A stretch of DNA of 64,000 bases from a bacterium (lineage in GTDB: Bacteria > Chloroflexota > Dormibacteria > Aeolococcales > Bog-877), in contig JAKATL010000002.1 of assembly GCA_021827985.1 (NCBI GenBank), positions 62,001-126,000 on the forward strand, given 5' to 3'. The position numbers were made by a program, and so were the translations under genes. Of the stretch, positions 27,555 to 37,154 are shown in pieces; position 1 is the stretch's first letter, and every line of letters begins with the position of its first letter. A model generated the notes under the pieces. It was not told the origin of the DNA. It saw nothing but the letters and a program-made list of their open reading frames with translations, and made no database searches.

Positions 27555-28078
27555 CCCCGAGAGTTCTAGACCCAGGCGCCCTGCCGCTACCCGGCGCGGC
27601 GCATGGGGAGATCGACGCAGCCGCGGTCCGGCTGAAGCGGCGCAGTATGGCGGTTTTGCGCCGCAGCCTGCACATCCGCACGGTGGACACGGGGTCCTGC
27701 GGGGCTTGCGAGTCGGAGATACGGCTCCTCTCTTCCCCCTATTACGACTTCCATCGCCTTGGCCTGTTCTTCACCCCCACTCCCCGTCACGCCGACTGCC
27801 TGCTGGTTACCGGTCCGGGGTGCCGGGCGATGGATCATGCGCTCCTCAGCGCCTACGAGGCCATGCCGGCCCCCAAGGTGGTGGTGGCAGTGGGGGCGTG
27901 TCCGCTGGGCGGAGTGTTCGGCGCTGACCGCTACACACGAGGTGAGATCACGGACGTAGTTCCCGTCGACGTCGTCGTGCCGGGGTGCCCCCCAAGTCCG
28001 CTAGCCCTCATCCACGGTCTCCTTCTGGCCCTGGACCGGATTGAGGAGCGAATCACTCTTCAGGAAGGCGAGCAGTGA
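27551..28078 (+). CDS. HyfI-like small subunit (NuoB family) of Ehr-like complex
   Basis: A 175-residue subunit matching the NuoB/hydrogenase small-subunit fold. All four ligands of the proximal [4Fe-4S] cluster are kept: Cys50 and Cys53 in GSCGACESE, Cys117 in GACPLGG and Cys146 in PGCPPSP. It should pass electrons to or from the active-site region of the large subunit, where the nickel site is missing. GTG start overlaps the previous stop (GTGA). A quinone-like or other redox partner at the interface is possible but not shown by the sequence. Confidence 0.88.
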   Translation: MTPRVLDPGALPLPGAAHGEIDAAAVRLKRRSMAVLRRSLHIRTVDTGSCGACESEIRLLSSPYYDFHRLGLFFTPTPRHADCLLVTGPGCRAMDHALLSAYEAMPAPKVVVAVGACPLGGVFGADRYTRGEITDVVPVDVVVPGCPPSPLALIHGLLLALDRIEERITLQEGEQ

Positions 28079-30087
28079 ATCTGGGACTCGAGCTCGCGGT
28101 GACCGCAGCGGGCGCCTGGGCCGCAACCCTGATCGCCGCGGCGGCCGGCAGATGGCCCATCGGGCTGCGCGCTTGCTCCTGGCTGTCAGCCGTGGGAGGG
28201 GTTCTGGCGGCCGCCTCAGGCGTGGCCGTGATCGCCTCAGGTCGGGTGGGAGCGCTCACCCTGGAAAGGGGGGCGGCCGGTAGCCTTGTCCTTCGGACGA
28301 CGCCCTTGGCCGCTGTATTCATGGTCGCCCTCGGGCTGGTGGCCGTCGCCATCGGGATGTATGGGCCACGGTACCACCTTCCCAGTCCGGGAACTTCGGC
28401 CTATCAGGCGGCCTACACCGTTGCCCTGGTCGCGAGCCTCGGGGTGCTGCTCGCCGGCTCGGTCACCACATTTCTGGTCGCCTGGGAGACCATGACGATC
28501 GCCGGATACCTGATGATCCTGCGCCACCCGGGCCAGGCTGCGGCGGTCCGGGGCGGGTACCTCTTCCTCGCGCTGGGAGAGGTGGGCTTCATGATGGTGC
28601 TTGGAGCTTTGGGCGTGCTCGCTGCCTATACGGGAACGCTCTCGTTCGCTGAGATAGCGGTCCGCGTCCACTCGCTGCCGGCGGGGTACCAGGACCTGGT
28701 GTTCGTCCTCGCCCTTGTCGGGTTCGGGTTCAAAGCCGGCATCGTCCCGTTTCACATCTGGTTGCCAGAGGCCCATCCGGTCGCGCCCGCCGACGGCTCG
28801 GGGTTCCTCTCGGGGGTGGTCACCAAACTCGGTGTCTACGGCTTCATGCTGGTCGCCTTTGAGTTGCTGCCGAGGGGGCCGGTCTGGTGGGGGCTGCTCG
28901 CACTCGCCCTCGGAAGCCTCTCGGCGGTGCTGGGGGTCCTCTACTCGCTGATGGAGCGCGACTGGAAGAGGTTCCTGGCATTCTCCACGATCGAGAACAT
29001 CGGTATCGTGGTCATCGCGCTGGGCGCCTCTCTGACCTTCTTCGAGTCGGGGCTGAAAGCTCTGGGGGCGCTGCTGCTCATCGCCGGCCTGTACCAGGTG
29101 CTCAACCACGCCGCCTACAAGACGTTGCTCTTCCTCGGGGTAGGGGTGGTGGAACATGCGGCGGGGACACGGGACATGGACCGCCTAGGGGGATTGGCTC
29201 GCCGCCTTCCCAAGACGGCGGTCCTGATGCTGGTGGGGTCCCTCGGCATAGCCGCCCTGCCACCCCTGAACGGATTCGTGTCAGAGTGGCTCATCTTCCA
29301 GGGCCTCTTCCAGGGCTTCAGGATAGGCTCCCACCTGACCGCCGTTCTACTGGTGGTGGCGGCCGCGGTGCTGGCGCTTACCGGGGGATTGGCGGTGGGC
29401 GCCTTCGCGCGGAGCTTTGGGATACCCCTGCTCGGCATGCCGAGGGGCGCAGGTGCTGCGGCTGCCACGGAGCAAAGGCAGCCGTGGCTGGGTGGCGCCT
29501 TCCTAGCCGGGGACTGCGTCTTCCTGGCGCTGGGAGCCCCGCTGGTGCTGGGCGGCCTGGGCAATGTCGCCGGGGAGATCTCCGGAGAACACCTGGGCGG
29601 CCTGTTGCTGGTGCCAGGACTGACCATCATCCCCGCCCACGTTGCCTTCAGCTCGCTCGCGCCGACCTGGCTGGCGGTCTGCCTGGTCGCGATGCTGGCC
29701 GTGCCGTTCGCCATCTCCCGGGTAGGTCGGGGCGGGGAGGCGGACCGGGTCGGCCCGGTCTGGGCTGGGGGAATGCTCCGCTTTCGGGCGCGGATGCAGT
29801 ACTCCGCCACCACGTTCGCCAACCCCGTGCGCGTCACCTTCGATCGCCTCTATCGCCCCACGGTGGAGGTCGCCCGGGCCTCGGATGACCCCGCCGGCCA
29901 GTCGGGTCCGGTGCACTACGGCTTCCGAGTGACCCCAGTCTTCGAGCGGGGGCTGTACCAGCCGGCGGCCCGGCTTCTGAGCCGCATTGGGGCCGCCGCC
30001 AACCGCCTGCAATCGGGGAACGTCAACACCTATCTGCTCTACGTGTTCGTAGCCATCCTCATCGCCTATGGGGCGGCGCTGCTGTGA
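28075..30087 (+). CDS. HyfB-like antiporter-type subunit (NuoL family)
   Basis: A 670-residue membrane protein with about 16 helices, homologous to hydrogenase-4 component B and NuoL. Conserved features: FLVAWETMTIAGYLMIL (transmembrane Glu), VGFGFKAGIVPFHIWLPEAHPVAPADGSGFLSG (TM7-8 Lys and His), ERDWKRFLAFSTIENIG and NHAAYKTLLFLGVG (TM12 Lys). It ends with a hydrophobic anchor VNTYLLYVFVAILIAYGAALL (about 650-670). It is the second antiporter-like module in the operon, placed last among the complex genes rather than first as in the hyf operon. GTG start overlaps the previous stop; its own stop overlaps the first MutS-like gene. Confidence 0.9.
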   Translation: MNLGLELAVTAAGAWAATLIAAAAGRWPIGLRACSWLSAVGGVLAAASGVAVIASGRVGALTLERGAAGSLVLRTTPLAAVFMVALGLVAVAIGMYGPRYHLPSPGTSAYQAAYTVALVASLGVLLAGSVTTFLVAWETMTIAGYLMILRHPGQAAAVRGGYLFLALGEVGFMMVLGALGVLAAYTGTLSFAEIAVRVHSLPAGYQDLVFVLALVGFGFKAGIVPFHIWLPEAHPVAPADGSGFLSGVVTKLGVYGFMLVAFELLPRGPVWWGLLALALGSLSAVLGVLYSLMERDWKRFLAFSTIENIGIVVIALGASLTFFESGLKALGALLLIAGLYQVLNHAAYKTLLFLGVGVVEHAAGTRDMDRLGGLARRLPKTAVLMLVGSLGIAALPPLNGFVSEWLIFQGLFQGFRIGSHLTAVLLVVAAAVLALTGGLAVGAFARSFGIPLLGMPRGAGAAAATEQRQPWLGGAFLAGDCVFLALGAPLVLGGLGNVAGEISGEHLGGLLLVPGLTIIPAHVAFSSLAPTWLAVCLVAMLAVPFAISRVGRGGEADRVGPVWAGGMLRFRARMQYSATTFANPVRVTFDRLYRPTVEVARASDDPAGQSGPVHYGFRVTPVFERGLYQPAARLLSRIGAAANRLQSGNVNTYLLYVFVAILIAYGAALL

Positions 30088-31667
30088 TGCCAATTACCGG
30101 CGGCCCGACTCGGCCCAACGGTGACTCGGCCGGGGGCCGGGCCGGCGCGAGCCTGCTCTTCCCGGGACCGGTCCCCGAGCAGCCCGGGACCCTGGATGGC
30201 GAGTGGCTGGTGGATCTGCGTCTCGATCAGCTGATCTCGCAGGTCACCGGCGGCCGGGAGTCCTACCAACTGGCGCAGCCGTTCCGCATCCGGCTCCGGA
30301 CGCCCGAGGAGGTTCGCTATCGGCAGGAAGTGTGCCGTGACCTTGAGCTTCCGGCGGTCGCGGACGCCTGGCGCAACTTCAGCCAGCAGCTGGCCGAAAC
30401 GCGTGCCTGCCTGGGCCGGGCCGACAGGATGCGGCATAAGTGGGAACGGAGCCTCTGGCATCTCGACGCGGTGGTCGAGTACGTGCGAGCGGTGGAGGAG
30501 CTTGTTGCCGCGCTTGAAGTTGCAGGCTTTTCGTCCGCCGCGTTGGCGGCCGCTCGGGACTACCTGCGAGGCTACCAGGCGTCCTCGGAGTTCTCGGATC
30601 TGGCCCGGGAGGGGCGCGAGGTCAGGGGCGAATTGGGCGCTCTCCGCTACTCCGTCAAGGTGACTGGCAATCGGGTCGCTGTGGGGCGCTTCCTGGGGGA
30701 GGCCGACCTGGGTGAGGAGGTCACCGACGCGTTCCGGCGGTTTCAGCAGATCGCCGTGGCCGGACGGGAGTTCGACGTCAGCCGTCCCGAGTTCCTGGAC
30801 CCGGTGGAGCTGAGGATCCTGGATCGCGTGGCCCGGTTGTTCCCCGAGCCCTTCAGCCGCCTCGAACGGTTCTGTCTCCGGGCACCTCAGTTCCGCGACG
30901 CGGTCGTCATGGAGCTCGACCGGGAGGCGCAGTTCTACCTCTCTTACCTGGACTTTCTCGCCCCGGTCAGGGGGGCCGGCCTGTCTGTCTGCTATCCCGA
31001 GGTGGTCGAGGTGGGCGAGCCAGTCGGGGCGGACTCCACATACGAACTCGTCCTGGCCCGCAAGCTGGTCGCCCTGGGCCAGGGGGTGGTCGTCAACGAC
31101 TTCCGCCTCACGGGCGCCGAGCGCATCCTGGTCGTGTCCGGACCGAACCAGGGTGGCAAGACGACGTTCGCTATCACCGTGGGTCAGGTCTTTCACCTGG
31201 GGGCGCTGGGCCTTCCCGTGGCGGGCTCCCAGGCCCGGATCTCGGTCTGCGACGCCGTCCTGACGCACTTTGGCCGCACCGAGGACCTGGGAGAGCGACA
31301 GGGCCGGCTGGAGGCCGACCTCGCCGCCCTGGCGAAGATCCTCTCCGGGGCCACGGACCGGAGCGTGGTCATTTTGAACGAGACTTTCGGCTCTGCCAGC
31401 TTGCAGGACGCTCGATCTCTCGGGCGGAGGGTTCTGGAACGGCTGGTGGCGATCGGGGTCCGCGGCGTCTACGTCACGTTCATCGATGAACTCGCAAGCA
31501 TGGGGCCGGCCATGGTGAGCATGGTGAGTATGGTCGACCCCGAAGATCCGGCTGAACGGACCTTCAGGGTGGAGCGGCGGCCGCCCGACGGCCTCGCCTA
31601 TGCCCTGGCGATCGCCCGCAAGTACCGGCTGACCCACGATCAGCTCAGGGAGCGGTTGGGCAGGTGA
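30084..31667 (+). CDS. MutS-like ATPase 1
   Basis: A 527-residue protein with a MutS-type ATPase at the C-terminus: Walker A VVSGPNQGGKTTF (about 349-361), the DAVLTHFGRTEDLGERQGRL segment matching the MutS loop before Walker B, and Walker B VVILNETFGS (about 428-437). The first 330 residues are helical with lever/core-like repeats. There is no mismatch-recognition domain with the FYE motif, no Smr nuclease domain as in MutS2 and no clear clamp. It is therefore a short MutS-like protein of unknown target. It starts with GTG (30084) or ATG (30087), the former overlapping the HyfB-like stop, and is coupled by GTGA overlap to a second MutS-like gene. Confidence 0.85.
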   Translation: MMPITGGPTRPNGDSAGGRAGASLLFPGPVPEQPGTLDGEWLVDLRLDQLISQVTGGRESYQLAQPFRIRLRTPEEVRYRQEVCRDLELPAVADAWRNFSQQLAETRACLGRADRMRHKWERSLWHLDAVVEYVRAVEELVAALEVAGFSSAALAAARDYLRGYQASSEFSDLAREGREVRGELGALRYSVKVTGNRVAVGRFLGEADLGEEVTDAFRRFQQIAVAGREFDVSRPEFLDPVELRILDRVARLFPEPFSRLERFCLRAPQFRDAVVMELDREAQFYLSYLDFLAPVRGAGLSVCYPEVVEVGEPVGADSTYELVLARKLVALGQGVVVNDFRLTGAERILVVSGPNQGGKTTFAITVGQVFHLGALGLPVAGSQARISVCDAVLTHFGRTEDLGERQGRLEADLAALAKILSGATDRSVVILNETFGSASLQDARSLGRRVLERLVAIGVRGVYVTFIDELASMGPAMVSMVSMVDPEDPAERTFRVERRPPDGLAYALAIARKYRLTHDQLRERLGR

Positions 31668-33169
31668 AGCCTCACCTGCTGTTTGCGGATCGCGACTTCA
31701 ACCGTGAGGGTGAGCTCCCAGACTCCGCGGGCGATCTCAGCCAGGACCTGGGCCTGGAGACAATTTGGCGGGCCATGAGTGGAGGTGACCGGTTCATCTG
31801 GGACGTGGTCCGACGGGTAACCCTGGAAGGACTGAAGACAGTCGAGGACATCGACTATCGCCAGGAGGTGGCCCGGGATCTAATGGATCGGGCGGAGGAA
31901 TTGGAGCAGCTCTACCAGGTGGCGGTCGATGCGGTGGAGTCGGAGAGACGGATCTGGGGCCTCAGCGGGCGCCATCCAGCGGGTGCGCTGCATCACGGCG
32001 TGGAGGTGCTCTCAGTTCTGGTACCGGCCGCTCGACGCCTGCGCGACCTCAGTGAGGGCATGAGGAGCAGCTGGAAGTCGAGGGGGTTGAACCAGTTCGC
32101 GGCGAGCCTCAGGCAGGACCTCGACGACGCTTACCTTGAACGGGTCAGTGCGCTGCTAAGGGCCCTGCGGCTGGAGTCAGGGGCACTGTTCGGGGCCAAC
32201 CTGGGAGCGGGCGGCGCCGGGAGCGGATACCTCCTTCTGCGGCCATCGGCGCGAAGGGTCCCTCTTGGCGAACGGCTGGGGGTGCGGGAACGCTCACAGC
32301 ACGTCTTCACCGTGGACCCTCGAGATGAGATGGGGCTGAAGGCTCTCGGAAACCTGACCGACCGGGGCCTGGCCGGCGTCGCCAGTTCGGTGTCCGAAGC
32401 GGCAGACCATGTGCTGGCGTTCTTCCGGTCTCTCCGCTTCGAGCTTGGCTTCTACCTCGGCTGCCTCAATCTCCACCGCGCCCTGGCGGACCAGGGGCTG
32501 CCCGTCTGCTGGCCCCGGCTGGCTCCCGGGGAGGAGCGGCGGTGGTCTGCTCGAGGGCTCTACGACCTCACGCTTCCACTTCGCGACGGGACCCGGCCCG
32601 TGGGGAACGATCTGGATGCGGACGGCTGCCCTTTGCTGGTGATCACTGGAGCCAACTCCGGAGGAAAGAGCACCTTCGTCAGAAGCTTGGCCATGGCCCA
32701 GCTGTTGGCCCAATCGGGCATGTTCGTGGGCGCTCGAGGGTTCGTCTCGAGCCTGGCCACCAGTACCCACACCCACTTTGTCCGTCCGGAGGACGATTCC
32801 ATGTCCCGCGGCAGGCTGGCGGATGAGCTGGAGCGCCTGAGCAGGACCGTGGACCAAATGAGGCCAAGCGCGCTCCTGGCCATGAACGAGTCCTTCTCAT
32901 CCACCAATGAGTTGGAAGGTTCCGAGATCGCCCGCCAGGTGATAACCGCGCTTCTGGAGGGCGGAGTGCGGGTGGCCATCGTGACCCACTTTTTTGAGCT
33001 GGCGAGCTCGCTTCTGGAATCTCCCCCCCGGCCCGCGGCTTTTCTCCGCGCCGAGCGTCTTGCCGATGGGAGTCGAACTTACCGGGTCCCGCCAGGTGAG
33101 CCGCTGGCGACGGCGTTCGGGTCGGACCTGCTGGGGAGGCCGAACTCTGAAGGCCGGATGGATGGCTAG
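31664..33169 (+). CDS. MutS-like ATPase 2
   Basis: A 501-residue partner of the preceding gene. It has Walker A LVITGANSGGKSTF (about 324-337), STSTHTHFVRPEDDSMSRGRLADEL (split: the loop with conserved acidic residues), Walker B LLAMNESFSSTNELEGSEIA and the switch His in AIVTHFFELA. The helical N-terminal region contains DIDYRQEVARDLMDR, echoing EEVRYRQEVCRDLEL of MutS-like 1. The two are therefore diverged paralogues that may form a heterodimer. It lacks mismatch-recognition and Smr domains. GTG start overlaps the first gene's stop, and its own stop lies inside the next gene. Confidence 0.85.
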   Translation: MKPHLLFADRDFNREGELPDSAGDLSQDLGLETIWRAMSGGDRFIWDVVRRVTLEGLKTVEDIDYRQEVARDLMDRAEELEQLYQVAVDAVESERRIWGLSGRHPAGALHHGVEVLSVLVPAARRLRDLSEGMRSSWKSRGLNQFAASLRQDLDDAYLERVSALLRALRLESGALFGANLGAGGAGSGYLLLRPSARRVPLGERLGVRERSQHVFTVDPRDEMGLKALGNLTDRGLAGVASSVSEAADHVLAFFRSLRFELGFYLGCLNLHRALADQGLPVCWPRLAPGEERRWSARGLYDLTLPLRDGTRPVGNDLDADGCPLLVITGANSGGKSTFVRSLAMAQLLAQSGMFVGARGFVSSLATSTHTHFVRPEDDSMSRGRLADELERLSRTVDQMRPSALLAMNESFSSTNELEGSEIARQVITALLEGGVRVAIVTHFFELASSLLESPPRPAAFLRAERLADGSRTYRVPPGEPLATAFGSDLLGRPNSEGRMDG

Positions 33170-33611
33170 GTCGGGTTGGACCGCTTCGGGTGATCTGTTC
33201 CAGGACCTCTGGGGCGCCCGGGAGCTGCGGAGCTGGGAGCGAGCCCTGGCCCACGCCATTCGCGTCAGGTGTCGCCTCGGGCCCACATCGGTTCGATTGC
33301 TCTTCCTGGTGGCCGCCTCCGGCCCCCAGGGGATCGGAGTGGTGCAGTTGGCCGCAGCGCTGGGTCTCTCCACCAGCGGTGCCAGCCGGGCTGCGGCCCC
33401 GCTTGTGAGCCGGGGGCTGGTGGAGCGACGTGCGTCAGCAGCTGACCGACGTCTCCGGCCGCTCACCCTATCCGCCGAAGGAGCGCAGCTGGTGCGCGCT
33501 CTCGTGCTGACCCCACCGAGTGTGCCCGCGTCGGGGCTGGGGCAGAGCGGCACGGAGACGAAAGGCGCGGAGGGCCGGGGACAGCCGCCAGCGGGTTCCC
33601 CTCTGGGTTAG
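33162..33611 (+). CDS. MarR-type winged-helix regulator, last gene of the Ehr-like operon
   Basis: A 149-residue DNA-binding protein. The central part is a MarR winged helix: [39 protein letters not shown] (recognition helix at about 60-72) and then the wing [22 protein letters not shown] with the MarR DRR motif. The C-terminal 30 residues are Gly/Pro-rich and may be disordered. ATG at 33162 overlaps the MutS-like 2 stop by 8 bases; longer frames run through that gene. As the last gene of the operon it is a candidate autoregulator, but no palindrome was identified near the operon promoter. Confidence 0.72.
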   Translation: MARSGWTASGDLFQDLWGARELRSWERALAHAIRVRCRLGPTSVRLLFLVAASGPQGIGVVQLAAALGLSTSGASRAAAPLVSRGLVERRASAADRRLRPLTLSAEGAQLVRALVLTPPSVPASGLGQSGTETKGAEGRGQPPAGSPLG

Positions 33612-33670
33612 CAGCAGACACCGTCGGGTATATCCCTTCTTGGGCGATACCTTCGCCCTGGAGGTGTTTC

Positions 33671-36322
33671 ATGCGACTCGACCGGTTCACCCAGCGCAGC
33701 CAGGAAGCTCTGGAGGACGCCACTCAGCTGGCCACCTCGGGCTCGCACCCACAGGTAGATCCCGAGCATCTGCTCCTGGCGTTGCTCCGCCAGTCGGACG
33801 GATCGGTGCCGGCGCTCCTTCGCCAGTTGGAGGTCGACCCCGCACAGGTCGCTGAGCGGGTCAGTTCGGACCTTGCCGGGCGGCCCCGGCAGGAGGGAGC
33901 AACGCCTACGGCCTCCCGGGAGCTGGAGCAGGTGCTGCGCTCGGCGTGGGAGGAGATGGAGCGGCTCCAGGACGAGTACTGCTCCACCGAGCACCTCCTG
34001 CTGGCGCTGGCGGCGCTGCCCGGTGGCCCTGCCGCCGGGATCCTGCGGTCCGCAGGGGTGAACCGGGAGCGGCTTCTGCGGGCGCTGGAGGGGCTTCGGC
34101 AGGGTCAGCGGGTGACCGACCCCAACCCGGAGAGCAAGTTCCAGGTGCTGGATAAGTACGCGCGGGATCTCACCCAGCTGGCGCGTGAAGGCAAGCTGGA
34201 CCCCGTCATAGGGCGCGATGAAGAGATTCGACGGACCATGCAGGTGCTGGCCCGCCGCACCAAGAACAACCCGGTGCTCATCGGCGATCCCGGGGTGGGG
34301 AAGACCGCCATCGTCGAGGGCCTGGCCCAGCGCATCGCCGCGGGAGACGTGCCCGAGACTCTGAAGAACCGGCGGGTGGTGGCCCTGGATCTGGGCACCC
34401 TGGTCGCCGGGACCAAGTTCCGGGGTGAGTTCGAAGAGCGCCTCAAGGCCCTACTGAAGGAGGTGGCCGATTCCAGCGGCCAGGTGGTTCTCTTCATTGA
34501 CGAGCTTCACACCCTGATCGGGGCGGGGGCGGCCGAGGGGGCCATGGACGCCAGCAACATGCTCAAGCCGGCGCTGGCTCGGGGCGAGCTGAGGGCGATT
34601 GGTGCCACCACCTATGACGAGTACCGCAAGCACATTGAGAAGGATCCAGCGCTGGAACGCCGCTTCCAGCCGGTCTACGTGGGTGAGCCGTCGGTCGAGG
34701 ACACGGTCAGCATCCTCCGCGGGCTGAAGGAGCGCTACGAGGTCCACCACGGGGTCCGGATCAAGGACTCGGCCCTGGTGGCCGCCGCGGTGCTGTCGTC
34801 CCGCTACATCAGCGGCCGGTTCCTCCCCGACAAGGCCATCGACCTAGTGGACGAGGCGGCCTCCCGGCTGCGCATGGAGATCGACTCCATGCCGGTGGAG
34901 CTGGACCAGGTGGAGCGTGGCATCCGTCAGCTGGAGATCGAGCGTCAGGCTCTGCGCAAGGAGACAGACCGGGCTTCGGTCGAGCGGCTCCAGTCGCTGG
35001 AGCGGGAGCTCGCGGACCTGCAAGAGCAGGCGGTCGGACTGCGCCAGCGGTGGGAGCGCGAGAAGGCCCAGATCGCCCGGACGCGCGCCATCAAGGAGGA
35101 GATCGAGCGGGTCACCTTCGAGGCCGAGCGGGCGGAGCGCATGGCCGACTTCGGTCGGGCCGCGGAACTCCGCTACGGTCGGCTGGGGGAGCTGCGCTCC
35201 CAGTTAGCCGAGCAGCAGGCCCGCCTGGACCAGACCCCGGATGGCGAGCCCCTGCTCAAGGAGGAGGTGGGGGAGGAGGACATCGCCGAGGTGGTCTCCC
35301 GCTGGACCGGGATCCCGGTGCAGCGGATGCTGGAGGGGGAGGTCCACAAGCTGGTGGAGATGGAGGCGCGCCTGCACCAGCGGGTGGTGGGCCAGGACGA
35401 GGCGATCTCGGCCGTGGCCAGCGCCGTGCGGCGGGCTCGCGCCGGCCTCCAGGACCCAAGGCGCCCGCTGGGGTCCTTCATCTTCCTCGGTCCTACCGGG
35501 GTGGGCAAGACTGAGGTGGCGAGGGCGCTGGCGGAATTCCTCTTCGACAGCGAGGACGCGATGGTCCGCCTGGACATGTCGGAGTACATGGAGAAGCACT
35601 CGGTGGCCCGCCTGGTCGGTGCTCCTCCTGGGTACGTCGGCTATGAGGAGGGTGGGCATCTCACCGAGGCCGTGCGTCGCCGACCCTATGCGGTGCTCCT
35701 GCTGGACGAGATCGAGAAGGCTCATCCGGACGTCTTCAACGTGCTCTTGCAACTGCTCGACGATGGCCGGCTCACCGACGGCAAGGGGCACACCGTCGAC
35801 TTCCGCAACTGCGTCGTGATCATGACTAGCAACCTGGGCAGTCCGGTCATCGCCGCCCTCCCCGACCACCCCAGTCCCGAGGCGCAGGAGGGGGCCAGGC
35901 AGGCGGTACTGGCGGAGCTGCGCTCGCAGTTCCGGCCCGAATTCCTCAACCGCGTGGATGACATCATCATCTTCCAGCGGCTGGATCTCGCGCAGATTGA
36001 GCGCATCGTGGCACTGCAGCTGGAGGAGATGCGCGCGCGCCTCGCTGACCGGCACTTGGATCTGCGACCCCTGCCGACGGCGGTGCGTTGGCTGGCTGAG
36101 AAGGGCTACGACCCCGTGTACGGTGCCCGCCCCCTGCGGCGGCTGATCCAGCGGCAGCTGGCCGATCGGGTCGCCGTGGGAGTCCTCGATGGAACATTCG
36201 CCGAGGGCGACGTCATCACGGTGGACGCCGATGCCTCGGGCCTTGTCCTCCACCGTGAGGTCAGGGCCGGCTCGGAGGCGGAGCCAGAGACGGTGGACGC
36301 CCAGGTGGAGGTTCTGGGCTGA
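33671..36322 (+). CDS. clpB: Chaperone disaggregase ClpB
   Basis: An 883-residue Hsp100 AAA+ ATPase that rescues aggregated protein with DnaK. Order: double Clp-N repeat (1-145), first AAA domain with GDPGVGKT (about 205-212) and [14 protein letters not shown], a long coiled-coil middle domain (about 390-520, rich in ER/EL heptads), second AAA domain with GPTGVGKT (about 607-614), [13 protein letters not shown] and sensor MTSNLGS, and a C-terminal D2 small domain. The long middle domain separates ClpB from ClpC. Start ATG has GGAGGTG 5 bases upstream and a TATATC hexamer about 40 bases upstream. No HAIR or CIRCE operator is seen. Confidence 0.93.
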   Translation: MRLDRFTQRSQEALEDATQLATSGSHPQVDPEHLLLALLRQSDGSVPALLRQLEVDPAQVAERVSSDLAGRPRQEGATPTASRELEQVLRSAWEEMERLQDEYCSTEHLLLALAALPGGPAAGILRSAGVNRERLLRALEGLRQGQRVTDPNPESKFQVLDKYARDLTQLAREGKLDPVIGRDEEIRRTMQVLARRTKNNPVLIGDPGVGKTAIVEGLAQRIAAGDVPETLKNRRVVALDLGTLVAGTKFRGEFEERLKALLKEVADSSGQVVLFIDELHTLIGAGAAEGAMDASNMLKPALARGELRAIGATTYDEYRKHIEKDPALERRFQPVYVGEPSVEDTVSILRGLKERYEVHHGVRIKDSALVAAAVLSSRYISGRFLPDKAIDLVDEAASRLRMEIDSMPVELDQVERGIRQLEIERQALRKETDRASVERLQSLERELADLQEQAVGLRQRWEREKAQIARTRAIKEEIERVTFEAERAERMADFGRAAELRYGRLGELRSQLAEQQARLDQTPDGEPLLKEEVGEEDIAEVVSRWTGIPVQRMLEGEVHKLVEMEARLHQRVVGQDEAISAVASAVRRARAGLQDPRRPLGSFIFLGPTGVGKTEVARALAEFLFDSEDAMVRLDMSEYMEKHSVARLVGAPPGYVGYEEGGHLTEAVRRRPYAVLLLDEIEKAHPDVFNVLLQLLDDGRLTDGKGHTVDFRNCVVIMTSNLGSPVIAALPDHPSPEAQEGARQAVLAELRSQFRPEFLNRVDDIIIFQRLDLAQIERIVALQLEEMRARLADRHLDLRPLPTAVRWLAEKGYDPVYGARPLRRLIQRQLADRVAVGVLDGTFAEGDVITVDADASGLVLHREVRAGSEAEPETVDAQVEVLG

Positions 36323-36326
36323 GGGA

Positions 36327-36686
36327 TCACCAGCTCAGGTCGGTGCGGCGCGCGGCCGCGCGAAGCGCCTCCAGCACCTGATCGAGTCGGGAGGAGAGCG
36401 CCGGGGCCGCCCGGACCGTCTCCAGCCGTTTCCCGGCCATGACCAGCTCGCAGCTGCTCCCCATAAGGTGGGGGCGGACTGAGGGCCGAGCGGAATGGGC
36501 CAGCAGTGCGGGGCCGGCGGCCTTGTTCAGGGCTCGGGGGGACAGCTCACCGGCCGCGACCTGGAGTTCGGACCCCACCGACCGGAGGCGGAACTGGTAC
36601 ACGCGCCGTCCGGCCTTGGCGCAGGACTCGCAGCGTCCGAATGGGTCACCCGCCACCTCGGGGCGGCGCTGGCAGACCTTGCACAC
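36327..36686 (-). CDS. Small zinc-ribbon protein
   Basis: A 119-residue protein. It begins with two CxxC knuckles: CKVC (residues 2-5) and CESC (about 19-22), as in small treble-clef or zinc-ribbon proteins. The rest is basic with a helical C-terminus (LETVRAAPALSSRLDQVL). I do not recognise the family beyond the zinc ribbon. The GTG start lies 9 bases after the MarR stop on the same strand, so it is probably the third gene of the DHA2-MarR unit. It ends 4 bases from the convergent clpB stop. Confidence 0.55.
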   Translation of the reverse strand: MCKVCQRRPEVAGDPFGRCESCAKAGRRVYQFRLRSVGSELQVAAGELSPRALNKAAGPALLAHSARPSVRPHLMGSSCELVMAGKRLETVRAAPALSSRLDQVLEALRAAARRTDLSW

Positions 36687-36695
36687 GTCCGGAGT

Positions 36696-37154
36696 CTAGT
36701 CCTCTCCCTGGAGGAGTCCAGCCAGCTCCTGGAGAGACGCGGCCAAAGCAGCCCGGCGGTCGGGTGGGAGGCCGTGCATCCTCTCGTCCAGCATCTCCGC
36801 CCGGGCGCGCCGCAGGCGAGCCAGCAGCCGGGTCCCCCCTGGACTCACCGCCAGGAGCACGGCGCGCCGGTCGGCGGGATCCTCCTGGCGGTACACCAAG
36901 CCCTCCAGCAAGAGCCGGCGCAGCTTGGGAGTCATGGTGGAGTTGTCCACTCCGAAGTAGTCCGCCAGCTCGCTGGGCCGGCAGGGTCCGGTGGCCGCGA
37001 TCCGGTTCACCACCCAGACGTGGGAAGTGGGCACCGGGCAGCGGGCGCGGCGGCTCACCTCCATCTGCACGTCGTGGCGCACCACCCAGTTGGCCAGCGT
37101 GGTCAGACCTTCCTCCAGGTCGTCGCGGATCCCGTCTCCGGCGCGGGCGCTCAT
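36696..37154 (-). CDS. MarR family transcriptional regulator
   Basis: A 152-residue MarR regulator. It shows [41 protein letters not shown] (helix-turn-helix at about 58-80) and the wing [23 protein letters not shown] with the DRR motif. It likely represses the adjacent efflux pump and responds to a small phenolic or drug ligand, as other MarR proteins next to DHA2 pumps do. The ATG overlaps the DHA2 transporter stop by 4 bases. A palindrome in the transporter promoter (38957-38976) is the probable operator. Confidence 0.85.
   Translation of the reverse strand: MSARAGDGIRDDLEEGLTTLANWVVRHDVQMEVSRRARCPVPTSHVWVVNRIAATGPCRPSELADYFGVDNSTMTPKLRRLLLEGLVYRQEDPADRRAVLLAVSPGGTRLLARLRRARAEMLDERMHGLPPDRRAALAASLQELAGLLQGED

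Noticed and set aside
22585-30087. Annotation of this cluster as hydrogenase 4 or formate hydrogenlyase
   Set aside because: All four nickel-binding cysteines of the large subunit are missing, so H2 chemistry is not supported.
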